A DNA stretch of 64,000 bases from Pseudomonas sp. ICMP22404 (GTDB lineage: Bacteria > Pseudomonadota > Gammaproteobacteria > Pseudomonadales > Pseudomonadaceae): assembly GCF_006227205.1 (NCBI RefSeq), contig NZ_VCNG01000003.1:248001-312000 (forward strand), written 5' to 3'. The notes beneath the pieces were generated by a model. The model searched no databases. It saw only the letters and a list, made by a program, of their open reading frames with translations, and had not been told where the DNA came from. A program made the position numbers and the translations under genes. Below, piece by piece: positions 56,457-64,000 of the stretch. How positions within the stretch are numbered: position 1 is the first letter of the stretch; every line of letters begins with the position of its first letter.

Positions 56457-56965
56457 CAAAAGTCCACCAGCAGGCAATGCTCATAGGCTTGGGCCATGTA
56501 GCGCTTGACGGTGCGTTCGGACACCTGCATGCGCTCGGCGATTTCCCGGTAACCCAGGCCTTCGAGCTGACTCCACAAAAAAGCCCGCCGCACCTGGGGC
56601 GGCAGGCCATCGAGCAATTCGTCCAGGGCATGCAGGGTTTCCAGCAGCAGCCAGCGTTGCTCCGGGGACGGAACGCACTCTTCGGGCAGGCTTGCCAGGG
56701 CATCGAGGTAAGCCTGTTCCAGGTTGCGACGGGTATAGAAATTGCTCAGCAGCCGCTTGCCCACTGTGAGCAGATAGGCCCGTGGTTCATGCAGGTCCGC
56801 CAGGGGTTGGGCACTGGACAATACCCGCAGGAAAGTATCCTGGCGCAGATCCGCCGCATCCCAGGCATTGCCCATGCGCCGCCTCAACCAGCCTTCCAGC
56901 CAACCGCCATGGTCACGGTACAACGCGTGAAGGGAGTGCTCCGCCGGCGTAGCTGCATCAAACAT
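56456..56965 (-). CDS. ECF sigma factor, FecI type
   Basis: 169 residues with sigma2 (AWDAADLRQDTFLRVLSS, EPRAYLLTVGKRLLSNFY) and sigma4 (LEGLGYREIAERMQVSERTVKRYMAQAYEHC in parts) regions. It belongs to the iron-starvation FecI group. It is the first gene of fecI-fecR-acr, so binding of the ferric siderophore should activate transcription of the receptor gene. A Fur-box candidate lies 33 bases upstream of the start. AGGG lies 9 bases before the ATG. Confidence 0.92.
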   Translation of the reverse strand: MFDAATPAEHSLHALYRDHGGWLEGWLRRRMGNAWDAADLRQDTFLRVLSSAQPLADLHEPRAYLLTVGKRLLSNFYTRRNLEQAYLDALASLPEECVPSPEQRWLLLETLHALDELLDGLPPQVRRAFLWSQLEGLGYREIAERMQVSERTVKRYMAQAYEHCLLVDF

Positions 56966-56997
56966 GTCAAGAAGCCCTGCGCATGGAATGTCTTAAA

Positions 56998-57012
56998 TGA
57001 GACTGATTCTAA
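56998..57012. promoter_or_regulatory. Candidate Fur box upstream of the fecI-type gene
   Basis: TGAGACTGATTCTAA shows partial dyad symmetry and matches the Fur 7-1-7 consensus TGATAATNATTATCA at about 10 of 14 positions. It lies 33-47 bases upstream of the sigma factor start codon. The match is weaker than at acsF. Confidence 0.4.
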
Positions 57013-57098
57013 TTAATGTTCGCGAGCTAATCCAAGTCCTTTGTGCGGCGAGATGTGTAAATAAAGGCGAAACCGAGGGCTCTAGGCCAACCATCTCT

Positions 57099-57367
57099 TG
57101 TGGGAGCGAGCCTGCTCGCGATGGCGGTGGGTCAGTCAACACCGATGCAAGCTGACCCACCGCTATCGCGAGCAGGCTCGCTCCCACAGGGGAATTGCGG
57201 CCTTCAGGACCTTCGCAGGCGCTGCGGAATACTGTGGGGCGGCGGTCAGACGCTGGGATTGGATTCAACCGGGACATGGTGGGAGCGAGCCTGCTCGCGA
57301 TAGCGATGGGTCAGTCAACATCGATGCAAGCAGGTCTACCGCTTTCGCGAGCAAGCCCGCTCCCACA
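57099..57367. repeat. Two REP pairs (REPINs)
   Basis: REP palindromes lie at 57099-57121, 57166-57188 (inverted), 57279-57300 and 57343-57367 (inverted). The spacer between members of each pair is nearly the same (GGTCAGTCAACAnCGATGCAAG), so the second pair looks like a copy of the first. They fill the gap between the sigma factor and the NTF2-like gene. Confidence 0.9.
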
Positions 57368-57384
57368 GGGATCTTTCTGACACA

Positions 57385-57416
57385 CAAAAAAAAGCGCCCT
57401 TGGGATCAAGGGCGCT
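57385..57416 (-). terminator. Rho-independent terminator of the NTF2-like gene
   Basis: Ten-base arms AGCGCCCTTG / CAAGGGCGCT enclose a 4-base loop (57393-57416), followed on the minus strand by eight T residues (57385-57392). It lies 16 bases after the NTF2-like gene stop codon. Confidence 0.92.
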
Positions 57417-57432
57417 CGGGTGGCGTGGGATA

Positions 57433-57954
57433 TCAGTGGCTGGCGTGCAGGACTTGCGGCACTTCCGGCATGGCCGAAGAGTGGTGGTTGATGATCTTCC
57501 ACTGCCCGTTCAGGCGCTCGTAGAGGTAGGTGTAGCGCGCCTGCACATCCTTCTTGCTGCCATCGGCATTGGTCAGGGTGAAGGTGTAGACCCCACTGTC
57601 CATCGCCGCATCGGGACCCAGGTGGCGGATTTCCCGGTAGTTGATCTGCCCGACCGGCTTGCCCGCCAGGAAGTGCTCGAAATAATCCTGGATCTGCGCC
57701 GGCGTGGTGCGCACTTTGTTGGAAAGGGTCGGTTGCAGAATCGCATCCGGCGCGTAGAGCCTGGTCATCGCGCTGGCACTGCCGCTCTGCAGGGTCTTGT
57801 TCCATTGGTCGAACAGCGCAGCGATCTCCCGATCGTTCACGTTCTTGGGTTGTTCGGCCACGGTGCGATACACAAAAGGCGTGGCATCGGCGGCATGGAC
57901 AAAAGGCGTGGTCAGGACAAAAAAAGTGGCGAGGGCCAGGGTTTTCATTTTCAT
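57433..57954 (-). CDS. Exported NTF2-like protein (CaMKII association-domain/SgcJ type)
   Basis: 173 residues from the ATG at 57954 with AAAGGA upstream. A clear signal peptide, MKMKTLALATFFVLTTPFVHA, is followed by ADATPF. The mature part is an NTF2/SnoaL-like domain: IAALFDQWNKTLQSG, AMTRLYAPDAILQPTLSN, the IQDYFEHFLAGKP helix, VYTFTLTNADGSKKDVQARY and LNGQWKIINHHSSAMP. Related SgcJ/EcaC and CaMKII-AD proteins have varied or unknown roles. It is divergent from the histidine kinase gene across 185 bases and has its own terminator. Function unknown. Confidence 0.82.
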   Translation of the reverse strand: MKMKTLALATFFVLTTPFVHAADATPFVYRTVAEQPKNVNDREIAALFDQWNKTLQSGSASAMTRLYAPDAILQPTLSNKVRTTPAQIQDYFEHFLAGKPVGQINYREIRHLGPDAAMDSGVYTFTLTNADGSKKDVQARYTYLYERLNGQWKIINHHSSAMPEVPQVLHASH

Positions 57955-58139
57955 CGTAGCGTTCCTTTCGGTATTAATAGCGTCGGTTTCAGTGGCCCCA
58001 CTTTGCCGTTCGCAACGGCCCCCGCCATCGGCCAACCGGTGCCAATCGACTATGCCGATCGGCAGATAGGCCCGGCGCCGATGACGCGCTCTAATACCCA
58101 CGTCGCGACCGGACCGGTCCCTTTCACGCTGGAGCCTCC

Positions 58140-59324
58140 ATGCAAAGCCCACCCCATGATCCCGGCAGCGCCCTGGCCATTCGCAGCCAGTATCGTCAGT
58201 CGCAAAGCCGCGCCGCGCGCCTGGGCCTGTTGTTGGGCACTGGCCACGAACTGACCCGATTGCCCTTGGCGCAAATGCGCCAGCGTGTTGTGCAAAGGGC
58301 CTGCGCGTTCATCGCCATGGACCATGGCCTGCTGCTGGAGTGGACACCCGATCACCCGGCAAGCGCCCTCGCCAGCCATGGCAATGGCGAGCGACTCGAT
58401 TGGCTCGCCAGCCTCGCTCATTCGCCACTATCCGGCCCGCAGTGGCTCGAATACCCCGACAGCCCCCTGCCCCAGGTCCTGCGGGTCCCGCTGCGAGCCG
58501 CCGACGGGACAGTGTTCGGTGTGTTGTTGCTGGGCAACAGCGTGATCATCAGCGCGCCCGACAACGAAGACATCGAATCCCTGCAATTGCTGGCGACCCT
58601 GCTGGCCGCGCACCTGGAGAACCATCGGCTACTCGAAGCCCTCCAGGCCCGCGAGCGCACCATGTCCGAACTGGTCCACCGGCTGTTCACGGCCCAGGAA
58701 GACGAACGCAAGCGCGTGGCGTATGACCTGCATGACGGTCTCGCGCAGAACCTGGCCGGCCTGCATCAGCGCTTGCAGGGGTTCGCCGGACGCTGTCCGG
58801 TGTTGCCGCCCGACCTGGCGAGCGAACTGCAAACCATCCTGGCGTTGGCCCAGGGTTGTGTCGGTGAGGGCCGGCAACTGATCGGCGGCCTGCGCCCCCA
58901 TGTGCTGGATGATTTCGGCCTCTACAAAGCCGTCGACAAGGAAGCCGATCGCCTGCGCGAGGCCGGCCTGACAGTGGATTGGGTCGAACACAGCGCCGCG
59001 CGTCTGCCGGGCAATACCGAAATCGCCCTGTTCCGCATCGCCCAGGAAGGCATCAACAACATCCTCAAGCACGCCCGGGCCGGCCACGTGAGCCTGGGAC
59101 TCTCGATCAGCGACGGCCAGGTGGCCCTGCGGGTGGAAGACAATGGCCGTGGCTTTGCCCTGGAGCAACCCATCGAAACCAACGGCACTCGCCATCTGGG
59201 CCTGGCTGCCATGCAGGAGCGGGCCATCCTGCTGGGCGGCCAACTGACATGTTTGAGCCGGCCCGGCGACGGCACCCGATTGCAGGCCAGCGTGCCGCTA
59301 CCCCTCCACGGAGCACATCCATGA
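58140..59324 (+). CDS. Cytoplasmic histidine kinase, NarL-system type (GAF-HisKA_3-HATPase)
   Basis: 394 residues, no transmembrane segment. A GAF-like N-terminal half (about 20-160) is followed by a HisKA_3 dimerisation domain with phospho-acceptor His198 in [20 protein letters not shown], and a HATPase_c domain with [10 protein letters not shown] (N box) and VEDNGRGF (G1 box). It should phosphorylate the NarL-type regulator whose start overlaps its stop codon (ATGA). Ligand of the GAF domain is unknown. Confidence 0.9.
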   Translation: MQSPPHDPGSALAIRSQYRQSQSRAARLGLLLGTGHELTRLPLAQMRQRVVQRACAFIAMDHGLLLEWTPDHPASALASHGNGERLDWLASLAHSPLSGPQWLEYPDSPLPQVLRVPLRAADGTVFGVLLLGNSVIISAPDNEDIESLQLLATLLAAHLENHRLLEALQARERTMSELVHRLFTAQEDERKRVAYDLHDGLAQNLAGLHQRLQGFAGRCPVLPPDLASELQTILALAQGCVGEGRQLIGGLRPHVLDDFGLYKAVDKEADRLREAGLTVDWVEHSAARLPGNTEIALFRIAQEGINNILKHARAGHVSLGLSISDGQVALRVEDNGRGFALEQPIETNGTRHLGLAAMQERAILLGGQLTCLSRPGDGTRLQASVPLPLHGAHP

Positions 59325-59989
59325 CCTCTCCTTTACGGCTGCTGCTGGCCGACGATCACGAAGTCACCCGCGCCGGGTTCATCGCCCTGCTGGCCGGCAA
59401 TGCCGGGTTCGAGGTCATCGCCCAGGCCCGCGACGGCCAGGAAGCCCTCGACCTGTGCGAACAGCTGCAACCGGACATCGCCATTCTCGACATCCGCATG
59501 CCGGTGCTCAACGGCCTCGGCGCGGCGCGCATCCTGCAGCAGCGCCAGCCAGGCATCAAAGTAGTGATCTTCACCATGGACGACAGCCCCGACCATCTGG
59601 AGGCGGCCATCGGTGCCGGCGCCGTCGGCTATCTGCTCAAGGATGCCAGCCGTGATGAAGTGCTGGACGCACTCAAACGGGTCGCCCGGGGCGAAGAAGC
59701 ACTGAACAGTTCGGTCAGCGCGCGCCTGTTGCGGCGCATGACCGAACGTGGCAGCAGCGGCACTGCACAGCTCCAGGCCCTGACTGCGCGGGAACGCCAA
59801 GTGCTGGGACTGGTGGCGGGCGGCTTCAGCAACCGTGAAATCGGGGAAAAGCTCGGCATCGCCCCCGGTACGGCCAAGGCCCATGTGGAGCGGGTCATCG
59901 GCAAGCTCGGGGCTGCCGACCGGACCCAGGCCGCCGTGCGAGGCATCGCCCTGGGATTGGTGGCACAACCCGCCGGGCAGTGGCCATGA
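59321..59989 (+). CDS. LuxR/NarL-family response regulator
   Basis: 222 residues from the ATG at 59321 (the same frame is open much further upstream inside the kinase gene). The receiver domain has acidic pair D11/D12, phospho-acceptor Asp57 in ILDIRMP and the conserved Lys in YLLKDAS. The C-terminal LuxR helix-turn-helix is [20 protein letters not shown] and following [15 protein letters not shown]. It overlaps both neighbouring kinases by ATGA, so kinase, regulator and the next hybrid kinase are co-translated. Confidence 0.93.
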   Translation: MTSPLRLLLADDHEVTRAGFIALLAGNAGFEVIAQARDGQEALDLCEQLQPDIAILDIRMPVLNGLGAARILQQRQPGIKVVIFTMDDSPDHLEAAIGAGAVGYLLKDASRDEVLDALKRVARGEEALNSSVSARLLRRMTERGSSGTAQLQALTARERQVLGLVAGGFSNREIGEKLGIAPGTAKAHVERVIGKLGAADRTQAAVRGIALGLVAQPAGQWP

Positions 59990-62298
59990 AATACCTCGCG
60001 GCCCGCCGCTGGGCCGACCTGCCGCTGCGGGGCAAGGCGTTGGTGGTGATTTCCCTGCCGCTGGTGGTGCTGCTGCTGTCGCTGGTGCTGATCTACATCA
60101 CCGAGCGCCAGACTGCCCGGGCCGAAGAAGATGTCCGTCGGGTACTGCGTGTCCAGGGCGATATTCAGACGGTGCATACCCTGCTGGCGGAAGCGGCGGC
60201 CAGTGTACGTGGCTACCTGCTGACCCGACGCGAGGACTTCCTGCCCGGCTATGAACAGGCCACGCTGCTGATCGAGGCTGCCCTGCAACGCCTGGACCAC
60301 AATGTCCGCGACGCCAGGATGCGCGAACACCTCCAGACCATCACCCCGCTGATCGATGAGAAACTCAACGGGCTGGTGGAACTGCGCAGCGGCAAGAGTG
60401 GCGACACCGAGGCCATCACCGCGCTCCTGATCAAGAACAAGCAAGTGCTGGACGTGCTGCGCGAACAGATCAACGCCATGCGCATCCGCGAGGATGCCCT
60501 GCTCGCCGAGCGCAGCGCCGCCGCGTCGGCCACTCGCATGCGATTGTTGCTCGCCACCTTACTGGCGGCGGTGTGCGGCCTGTTCGGCGCGATTGTCGCG
60601 GTGCTGTTCCTGTCCAAGGGCATCGTGGCTCGGGTGCAGCAGGTACAACGTAACGCCCAGCGCCTGGCATTGGGCCAACCCTTGCTGCCGCAACCGCCGG
60701 AGCAGGATGAAATCGGCCAGTTGGGCACACGTCTGGTGGAAGCCGGACAATTGCTGGCCGAACGCGAGCGGGCGCTGCGCGACAACGAGGAGCGCCTGCG
60801 GCTGATCATCGACGGCGTGAGGGACTACGGGATCTTCGCGCTGGACGCCAAGGGTTACGTGACCACCTGGAACGCCGGCGCCGAACGGATCAAGGGCTAC
60901 ACCGAGCAGGAAATCATCGGCCAGCATTTTTCGCTTTTCTACCTGGCCGAAGAATGCCCGGCGCATCCGGAGATGGCCTTGCGCGAAGCCATGCGCGACG
61001 GCCATTACATGGAAGAAGGCTGGCGTTGTCGCAAGGACGGCAGCCGCTTCTGGGCCAGCGTGGTCATCACCGCTCAGTACGACAGCACCGGCGCCCTGCG
61101 CGGCTTCTCCAAGATCACCCGTGACATCACCGACCGGCGTGCCGCCGAGATGGCCCTGAGCTCCGCCCGCGAGGAAGCAGAGAGCGCCAGCCGGGCCAAG
61201 AGCGAGTTCCTCTCGCGCATGAGCCACGAACTGCGCACGCCCTTGAATGCCATCCTCGGCTTCGCGCAACTGCTGGACATGGACTCCACGGCCGGTCAGC
61301 GTCCCCAGGTCAGCCACATCCTGCGCGCCGGCCAGCACCTGCTGGCGTTGATCAACGAGGTGCTGGACATTGCCCGGATCGAGGCGGGTCGCTTGCCGCT
61401 GAACATCGAGCCAATTCCCCTGGCGACGGTTCTGCACGAAGCCCTGACGCTGGTTTCACCCATGGCTGCCGACGCCGGCATTCACCTGGCCGAGCTGCCG
61501 CCGCTGCCCGATGGCAGCGGTGTGCTGGCCGACCGTCAGCGGTTGGTCCAGGTGCTGCTCAACCTGTTGTCCAACGCCATCAAATACAACCGGCCCGAGG
61601 GTGAAGTGCGCATTGAGGTGGCCGTCCTGGACAAACGGGTGGACATTGCCGTCAGCGATACCGGGCGCGGCATCGCCCCGGAGCAGTTGGACCAGTTGTT
61701 CAAGCCGTTCGAGCGCCTGGGCGCCGATCCCCAGGTCGAGGGCACCGGGCTCGGCCTATCCCTGAGCAAAAGCCTGCTGGAGATGATGCAGGGCAATCTT
61801 CAGGTGCGCAGTGTGCCGAACGAAGGGTGTTGTTTCACCTTGCAGTTGCCAGGCGCCCAGGTCGTCACCACGCATTTGCCGCCTATCGCGGCCCTGGCGG
61901 TTACCCGCCCGCCCGTTGAATACCATGGCAGGGTCTTGTGCATCGAGGACAACCTGTCGAGCCTGGCGTTGATCGAAACCCTGATGCAGCGCCGCCCCGG
62001 CATCCAACTGCTGTCGAGCATGCAGGGCCAGATGGGCCTGGACCTGGCACGCCAGCATGCGCCGCAACTGATCCTGCTGGATGTGACGCTGCCGGACCTG
62101 GAAGGCCTGGAAGTCTTGCGTCGCTTGCGCCAGTCCCCGGCCACCGCGTCCACCCCGGTACTGATGATCACGGCCGATGCCAGCGACCTGACCCATCGCG
62201 CCCTCCAGGATGCCGGTGCCACGGCGATCCTGACCAAACCCATCCATATCCAGGCCTTCCTGGCCCACCTTGAACGTTATTTACCGGAGCCTGCATGA
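59986..62298 (+). CDS. Hybrid sensor histidine kinase (CHASE3-HAMP-PAS-HisKA-HATPase-REC)
   Basis: 770 residues from the ATG at 59986 (ATGA overlap). A transmembrane helix (about 18-38) precedes a CHASE3-like extracytoplasmic domain ([21 protein letters not shown]). A second helix (about 182-206), a HAMP-like segment and a PAS domain ([20 protein letters not shown]) follow. The kinase core has His414 in [15 protein letters not shown] and HATPase boxes [18 protein letters not shown] and [10 protein letters not shown]. The C-terminal receiver has Asp699 in [13 protein letters not shown]. No Hpt domain is visible, so transfer may go to the small receiver encoded next. Confidence 0.92.
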   Translation: MKYLAARRWADLPLRGKALVVISLPLVVLLLSLVLIYITERQTARAEEDVRRVLRVQGDIQTVHTLLAEAAASVRGYLLTRREDFLPGYEQATLLIEAALQRLDHNVRDARMREHLQTITPLIDEKLNGLVELRSGKSGDTEAITALLIKNKQVLDVLREQINAMRIREDALLAERSAAASATRMRLLLATLLAAVCGLFGAIVAVLFLSKGIVARVQQVQRNAQRLALGQPLLPQPPEQDEIGQLGTRLVEAGQLLAERERALRDNEERLRLIIDGVRDYGIFALDAKGYVTTWNAGAERIKGYTEQEIIGQHFSLFYLAEECPAHPEMALREAMRDGHYMEEGWRCRKDGSRFWASVVITAQYDSTGALRGFSKITRDITDRRAAEMALSSAREEAESASRAKSEFLSRMSHELRTPLNAILGFAQLLDMDSTAGQRPQVSHILRAGQHLLALINEVLDIARIEAGRLPLNIEPIPLATVLHEALTLVSPMAADAGIHLAELPPLPDGSGVLADRQRLVQVLLNLLSNAIKYNRPEGEVRIEVAVLDKRVDIAVSDTGRGIAPEQLDQLFKPFERLGADPQVEGTGLGLSLSKSLLEMMQGNLQVRSVPNEGCCFTLQLPGAQVVTTHLPPIAALAVTRPPVEYHGRVLCIEDNLSSLALIETLMQRRPGIQLLSSMQGQMGLDLARQHAPQLILLDVTLPDLEGLEVLRRLRQSPATASTPVLMITADASDLTHRALQDAGATAILTKPIHIQAFLAHLERYLPEPA

Positions 62299-62759
62299 AT
62301 CGAGACCTGCGCATCCTGATCATCGACGACCAGCGCCCCAACCTGGACCTGATGGAGCAACTGCTGGCCCGCGAAGGGTTGCACAACGTGCTGAGCAGCA
62401 CCGAGCCCCTGCGCACCCTGGATCTGTTCAACAGCTTCGAGCCGGACCTGGTCATCCTCGACTTGCACATGCCGGCGTTCGACGGTTTCGCCGTGCTGGA
62501 ACAACTCAACCGGCGCATTCCGGCCAACGATTACCTGCCGATCCTGGTACTGACCGCCGACGCCACCCGGGACACCCGCCTGCGTGCCCTGGCCCTCGGT
62601 GCCCGGGACTTCATCAGCAAACCCCTCGATGCGCTGGAAACCATGCTGCGCATCTGGAACCTGTTGGAAACCCGGGCGCTCTACAAGGCCTTGCGCGAGT
62701 TGATTCCGGCCCAGCAGATCGAGTTGTTGCGCCAGCATCGGCCAGGGCCAAGCCAGTAG
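62295..62759 (+). CDS. Stand-alone receiver-domain response regulator
   Basis: 154 residues, a single receiver domain. The acidic residues D11/D12 in IIIDDQRP, the phospho-acceptor Asp56 in VILDLHMPAFDG, Thr in LTADAT and Lys in DFISKP are all present, so it should be phosphorylated normally. A 30-residue helical tail follows (LYKALRELIPAQQIELLRQH). No output domain is seen. It overlaps the hybrid kinase by ATGA and is the last gene of the four-gene module. It may pass phosphate on or bind a partner protein. Confidence 0.92.
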   Translation: MNRDLRILIIDDQRPNLDLMEQLLAREGLHNVLSSTEPLRTLDLFNSFEPDLVILDLHMPAFDGFAVLEQLNRRIPANDYLPILVLTADATRDTRLRALALGARDFISKPLDALETMLRIWNLLETRALYKALRELIPAQQIELLRQHRPGPSQ

Positions 62760-62762
62760 GCG

Positions 62763-62797
62763 CTGTGGGCTGTGGGCTGTGGGCTGTGGGCTGTGGG
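62763..62797. repeat. Heptamer tandem repeat, five copies of CTGTGGG
   Basis: Five perfect copies of CTGTGGG follow the stop codon of the receiver gene by three bases. The last copy runs directly into the first bases of a REP palindrome (TGTGGGAGC). Confidence 0.9.
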
Positions 62798-62883
62798 AGC
62801 AAGGCTTGCCCGCGACTGCGGTAGATCAACCAGCAAAAATGTCGACTGGTCTGCCCCTATCGCGAGCAAGCTTTGCTCCCACA
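62792..62883. repeat. REP pair (REPIN), divergent copy
   Basis: Inverted REP palindromes lie at 62792-62814 (TGTGGGAGCAAGGCTTGCC) and 62860-62883 (TCGCGAGCAAGCTTTGCTCC), between the receiver gene and the CBS gene. A partial third copy (AGTCCTTGCTCCCATAG) follows near 62915. Confidence 0.85.
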
Positions 62884-62949
62884 GGGTTTGCGCCGGCTGC
62901 CTGGTATCAAGGCAAGTCCTTGCTCCCATAGTAACCTGTGGGTACGGCC

Positions 62950-63390
62950 TCAATGACCGCGAATGTAATGCTCCAACTGCCGAATCAGATCCGCTTGTTC
63001 GACGATGGCCTGCTTCACCAGGTCGCCAATCGACAACAGACCGATCAACTGCCCGTTATCCAGCACCGGCAAGTGCCGCAGGTGGCTGTCGGTCATCACT
63101 TCCATGCAGCGCTCGATGCTCTGCTGGCTGTCGGCGGTGACCACCGGCGCGCTCATAATGGTGCGCACCGACGTCCCCACCGAGGAGCGTCCGTGCAGCA
63201 CCATCTTGCGCGCATAGTCCCGCTCGCTGAACACCCCCACCACCTGGCCGTCCTCGATCACCGGCAACGCGCCGACGTTCTTCTCGGCCATGATCCGCAG
63301 GGCTTCGAGCACCGTTTGGTCAGGCGCAATGCTGTGGACGTGCTGGTTTTGCACACTCTTGAGTTTCACCAGTTGAGCGGCGGTTTTCAT
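62950..63390 (-). CDS. CBS-domain pair protein
   Basis: 146 residues consisting of two CBS motifs: VLEALRIMAEKNVGALPVIED with GVFSERDYARKMVL, then IERCMEVMTDSHLRHLPVLDN with GLLSIGDLVKQAI (quoted in parts). Stand-alone CBS pairs bind adenine nucleotides or related ligands and often regulate metabolic enzymes. No enzymatic domain is attached. It lies between REP elements and is transcribed in the same direction as nirD, about 209 bases downstream of it. Function unknown. Confidence 0.9.
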   Translation of the reverse strand: MKTAAQLVKLKSVQNQHVHSIAPDQTVLEALRIMAEKNVGALPVIEDGQVVGVFSERDYARKMVLHGRSSVGTSVRTIMSAPVVTADSQQSIERCMEVMTDSHLRHLPVLDNGQLIGLLSIGDLVKQAIVEQADLIRQLEHYIRGH

Positions 63391-63449
63391 TATCGATCCC
63401 CAACTTCACATAAAGGGCAAACAGCAAAATTCGATTCAGACACAATCCC

Positions 63450-63574
63450 TGTGGCGAGGGGATTTATCCCCGCTGGGCTGCGAAGCGGCCCCCTGCATTC
63501 CGATTGATACACCGCAGCGGCAAAAATATTTGGGGCTGCTGCGCAGCCCAACGGGGATAAATCCCCTCGCCACA
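63450..63574. repeat. Inverted repeat of a second REP class
   Basis: Two 33-base arms (63450-63482 and 63542-63574) are complementary at 32 of 33 positions and are 59 bases apart. Each arm contains GGCGAGGGGATTTATCCCC. The sequence differs from the GAGCCTGCTC-type REP elsewhere in the window. It fills most of the gap between the CBS gene and nirD; translated frames across it are artefacts. Confidence 0.9.
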
Positions 63575-63598
63575 AAAGCAGTGTTCCCGAAGGCGCGA

Positions 63599-63976
63599 TC
63601 AATCCTCACCAATCTCCACCACATCACCATTCAACCGCACCGGCCACACCCGCAGGCGCTGTTCCGGGTATTCCAGGCAATGGCCGTCTTCCAGGCGGAA
63701 ATGCTGCTTGTACATCGGCGAGGCAATCACCAGATCCCCCTTGATGCTACCCAACAGGCCGCGGCCGATGACATTCGCGCCCGATTTGGGGTCGCGGTTG
63801 TCGATGGCGTACAGCGGCTTGTCCTGCTGTTCGGGCAGATACAGCAGCGCCACCTGGCTGCCGTCGTGCCAGGCGACCACGCCGGAGTTGGGGACCAGGT
63901 CTTCGCGACTGCATAGGGCACGCCATTGCACCTGGGCTTCGGCGGTGGGGATACGAACGACGTTTGACTGGCTCAT
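63599..63976 (-). CDS. nirD: Nitrite reductase (NADH) small subunit
   Basis: 125 residues; GAGGAG upstream of the ATG at 63976. It is a Rieske-like fold that lacks the Rieske Cys/His ligands, as NirD proteins do: WRALCSREDLVPNSGVVAWHDG, ALLYLPEQQDKPLYAIDN, GRGLLGSIKGDLVIASPMYKQHF (in parts) and VWPVRLNGDVVEI. It associates with NirB in assimilatory nitrite reduction to ammonium. Its start overlaps by one base the probable stop codon of nirB at the window edge (TGATG). Confidence 0.93.
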   Translation of the reverse strand: MSQSNVVRIPTAEAQVQWRALCSREDLVPNSGVVAWHDGSQVALLYLPEQQDKPLYAIDNRDPKSGANVIGRGLLGSIKGDLVIASPMYKQHFRLEDGHCLEYPEQRLRVWPVRLNGDVVEIGED

Positions 63977-64000
63977 CAGAGCACCTCCTCGGTGACGGGA
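63976..64000 (-). CDS. nirB: Probable 3' end of nirB (nitrite reductase large subunit)
   Basis: Only 25 bases are visible, reading PVTEEVL and then TGA in the frame that overlaps the nirD start as TGATG. Identity rests on the usual nirB-nirD order; seven residues are too few for an independent call. Confidence 0.4.

Noticed and set aside
63390..63602. 70-residue frame between the CBS gene and nirD
   Set aside because: It translates through the 33-base inverted repeat and has no start signal.

Overview
The window is from a fluorescent-type Pseudomonas (Gammaproteobacteria). Evidence for this is the GC-rich coding sequence, the complete arnBCADTEF-ugd operon in Pseudomonas order, a NirD, and many copies of the Pseudomonas REP palindrome (TGTGGGAGCGAGCCTGCTCG and inverted copies). 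No phage, plasmid, IS transposase, CRISPR array, rRNA or tRNA was seen.

Layout. (1) 1-10.9 kb is a catabolic and sensing block. It holds a ThDP-dependent 2-oxoacid decarboxylase-like enzyme with an aldehyde dehydrogenase, a divergent IclR regulator, an outer-membrane porin, a class III aminotransferase, a second aldehyde dehydrogenase, an APC-type permease and a methyl-accepting chemoreceptor. It looks like uptake, transamination and oxidation of an amine or amino acid, substrate unknown. (2) 10.9-16 kb holds single regulatory or transport genes: a LysR/EamA divergent pair, a DeoR-type repressor with a palindrome at its own promoter, a 28-residue membrane peptide, and a Cache-HAMP-GGDEF diguanylate cyclase. 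(3) 16-21.7 kb is a five-gene beta-oxidation-type operon: enoyl-CoA hydratase, acyl-CoA dehydrogenase, thiolase, SDR dehydrogenase and acyl-CoA synthetase. (4) 21.9-34.8 kb is an envelope-sugar region. On the plus strand is arnBCADTEF-ugd (lipid A 4-amino-4-deoxy-L-arabinose). Divergent from it is a four-gene operon of a UDP-glucuronate-4-epimerase-like SDR, a GT2 polyprenyl-phosphate glycosyltransferase, a small LAB_N membrane protein and an ArnT-like transferase. I read this as a candidate second lipid A or core modification pathway, probably galacturonic acid, that would draw on the same UDP-glucuronate made by Ugd.

(5) 34.9-41 kb contains an AraC regulator coupled to a PLD-type phosphatidylserine synthase, a TetR/DUF1348 pair, a tandemly triplicated REP array, an M42 peptidase and a small four-cysteine protein of unknown function. 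(6) 40.8-57 kb is an achromobactin siderophore locus on the minus strand: fecI-fecR-acr (cell-surface signalling and TonB receptor), then acsF-acsD-acsE-yhcA-acsC-acsB-acsA, then a FhuF-like ferric-siderophore reductase and a degenerate RraA-fold protein. Candidate Fur boxes precede acsF and fecI. acsF carries an apparent one-base deletion. (7) 57.4-62.8 kb has an exported NTF2-like protein and a translationally coupled four-gene phosphorelay: histidine kinase, NarL-type regulator, CHASE3-PAS hybrid kinase and a stand-alone receiver. (8) 62.9-64 kb has a CBS-domain protein, nirD and the very end of a probable nirB.

Many genes overlap by ATGA, GTGA or TGATG, so translational coupling is common here. 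Start codons were chosen by ribosome binding sites, overlaps and family length, and often differ from the longest open frame. All family assignments are from reading the sequences without database searches.
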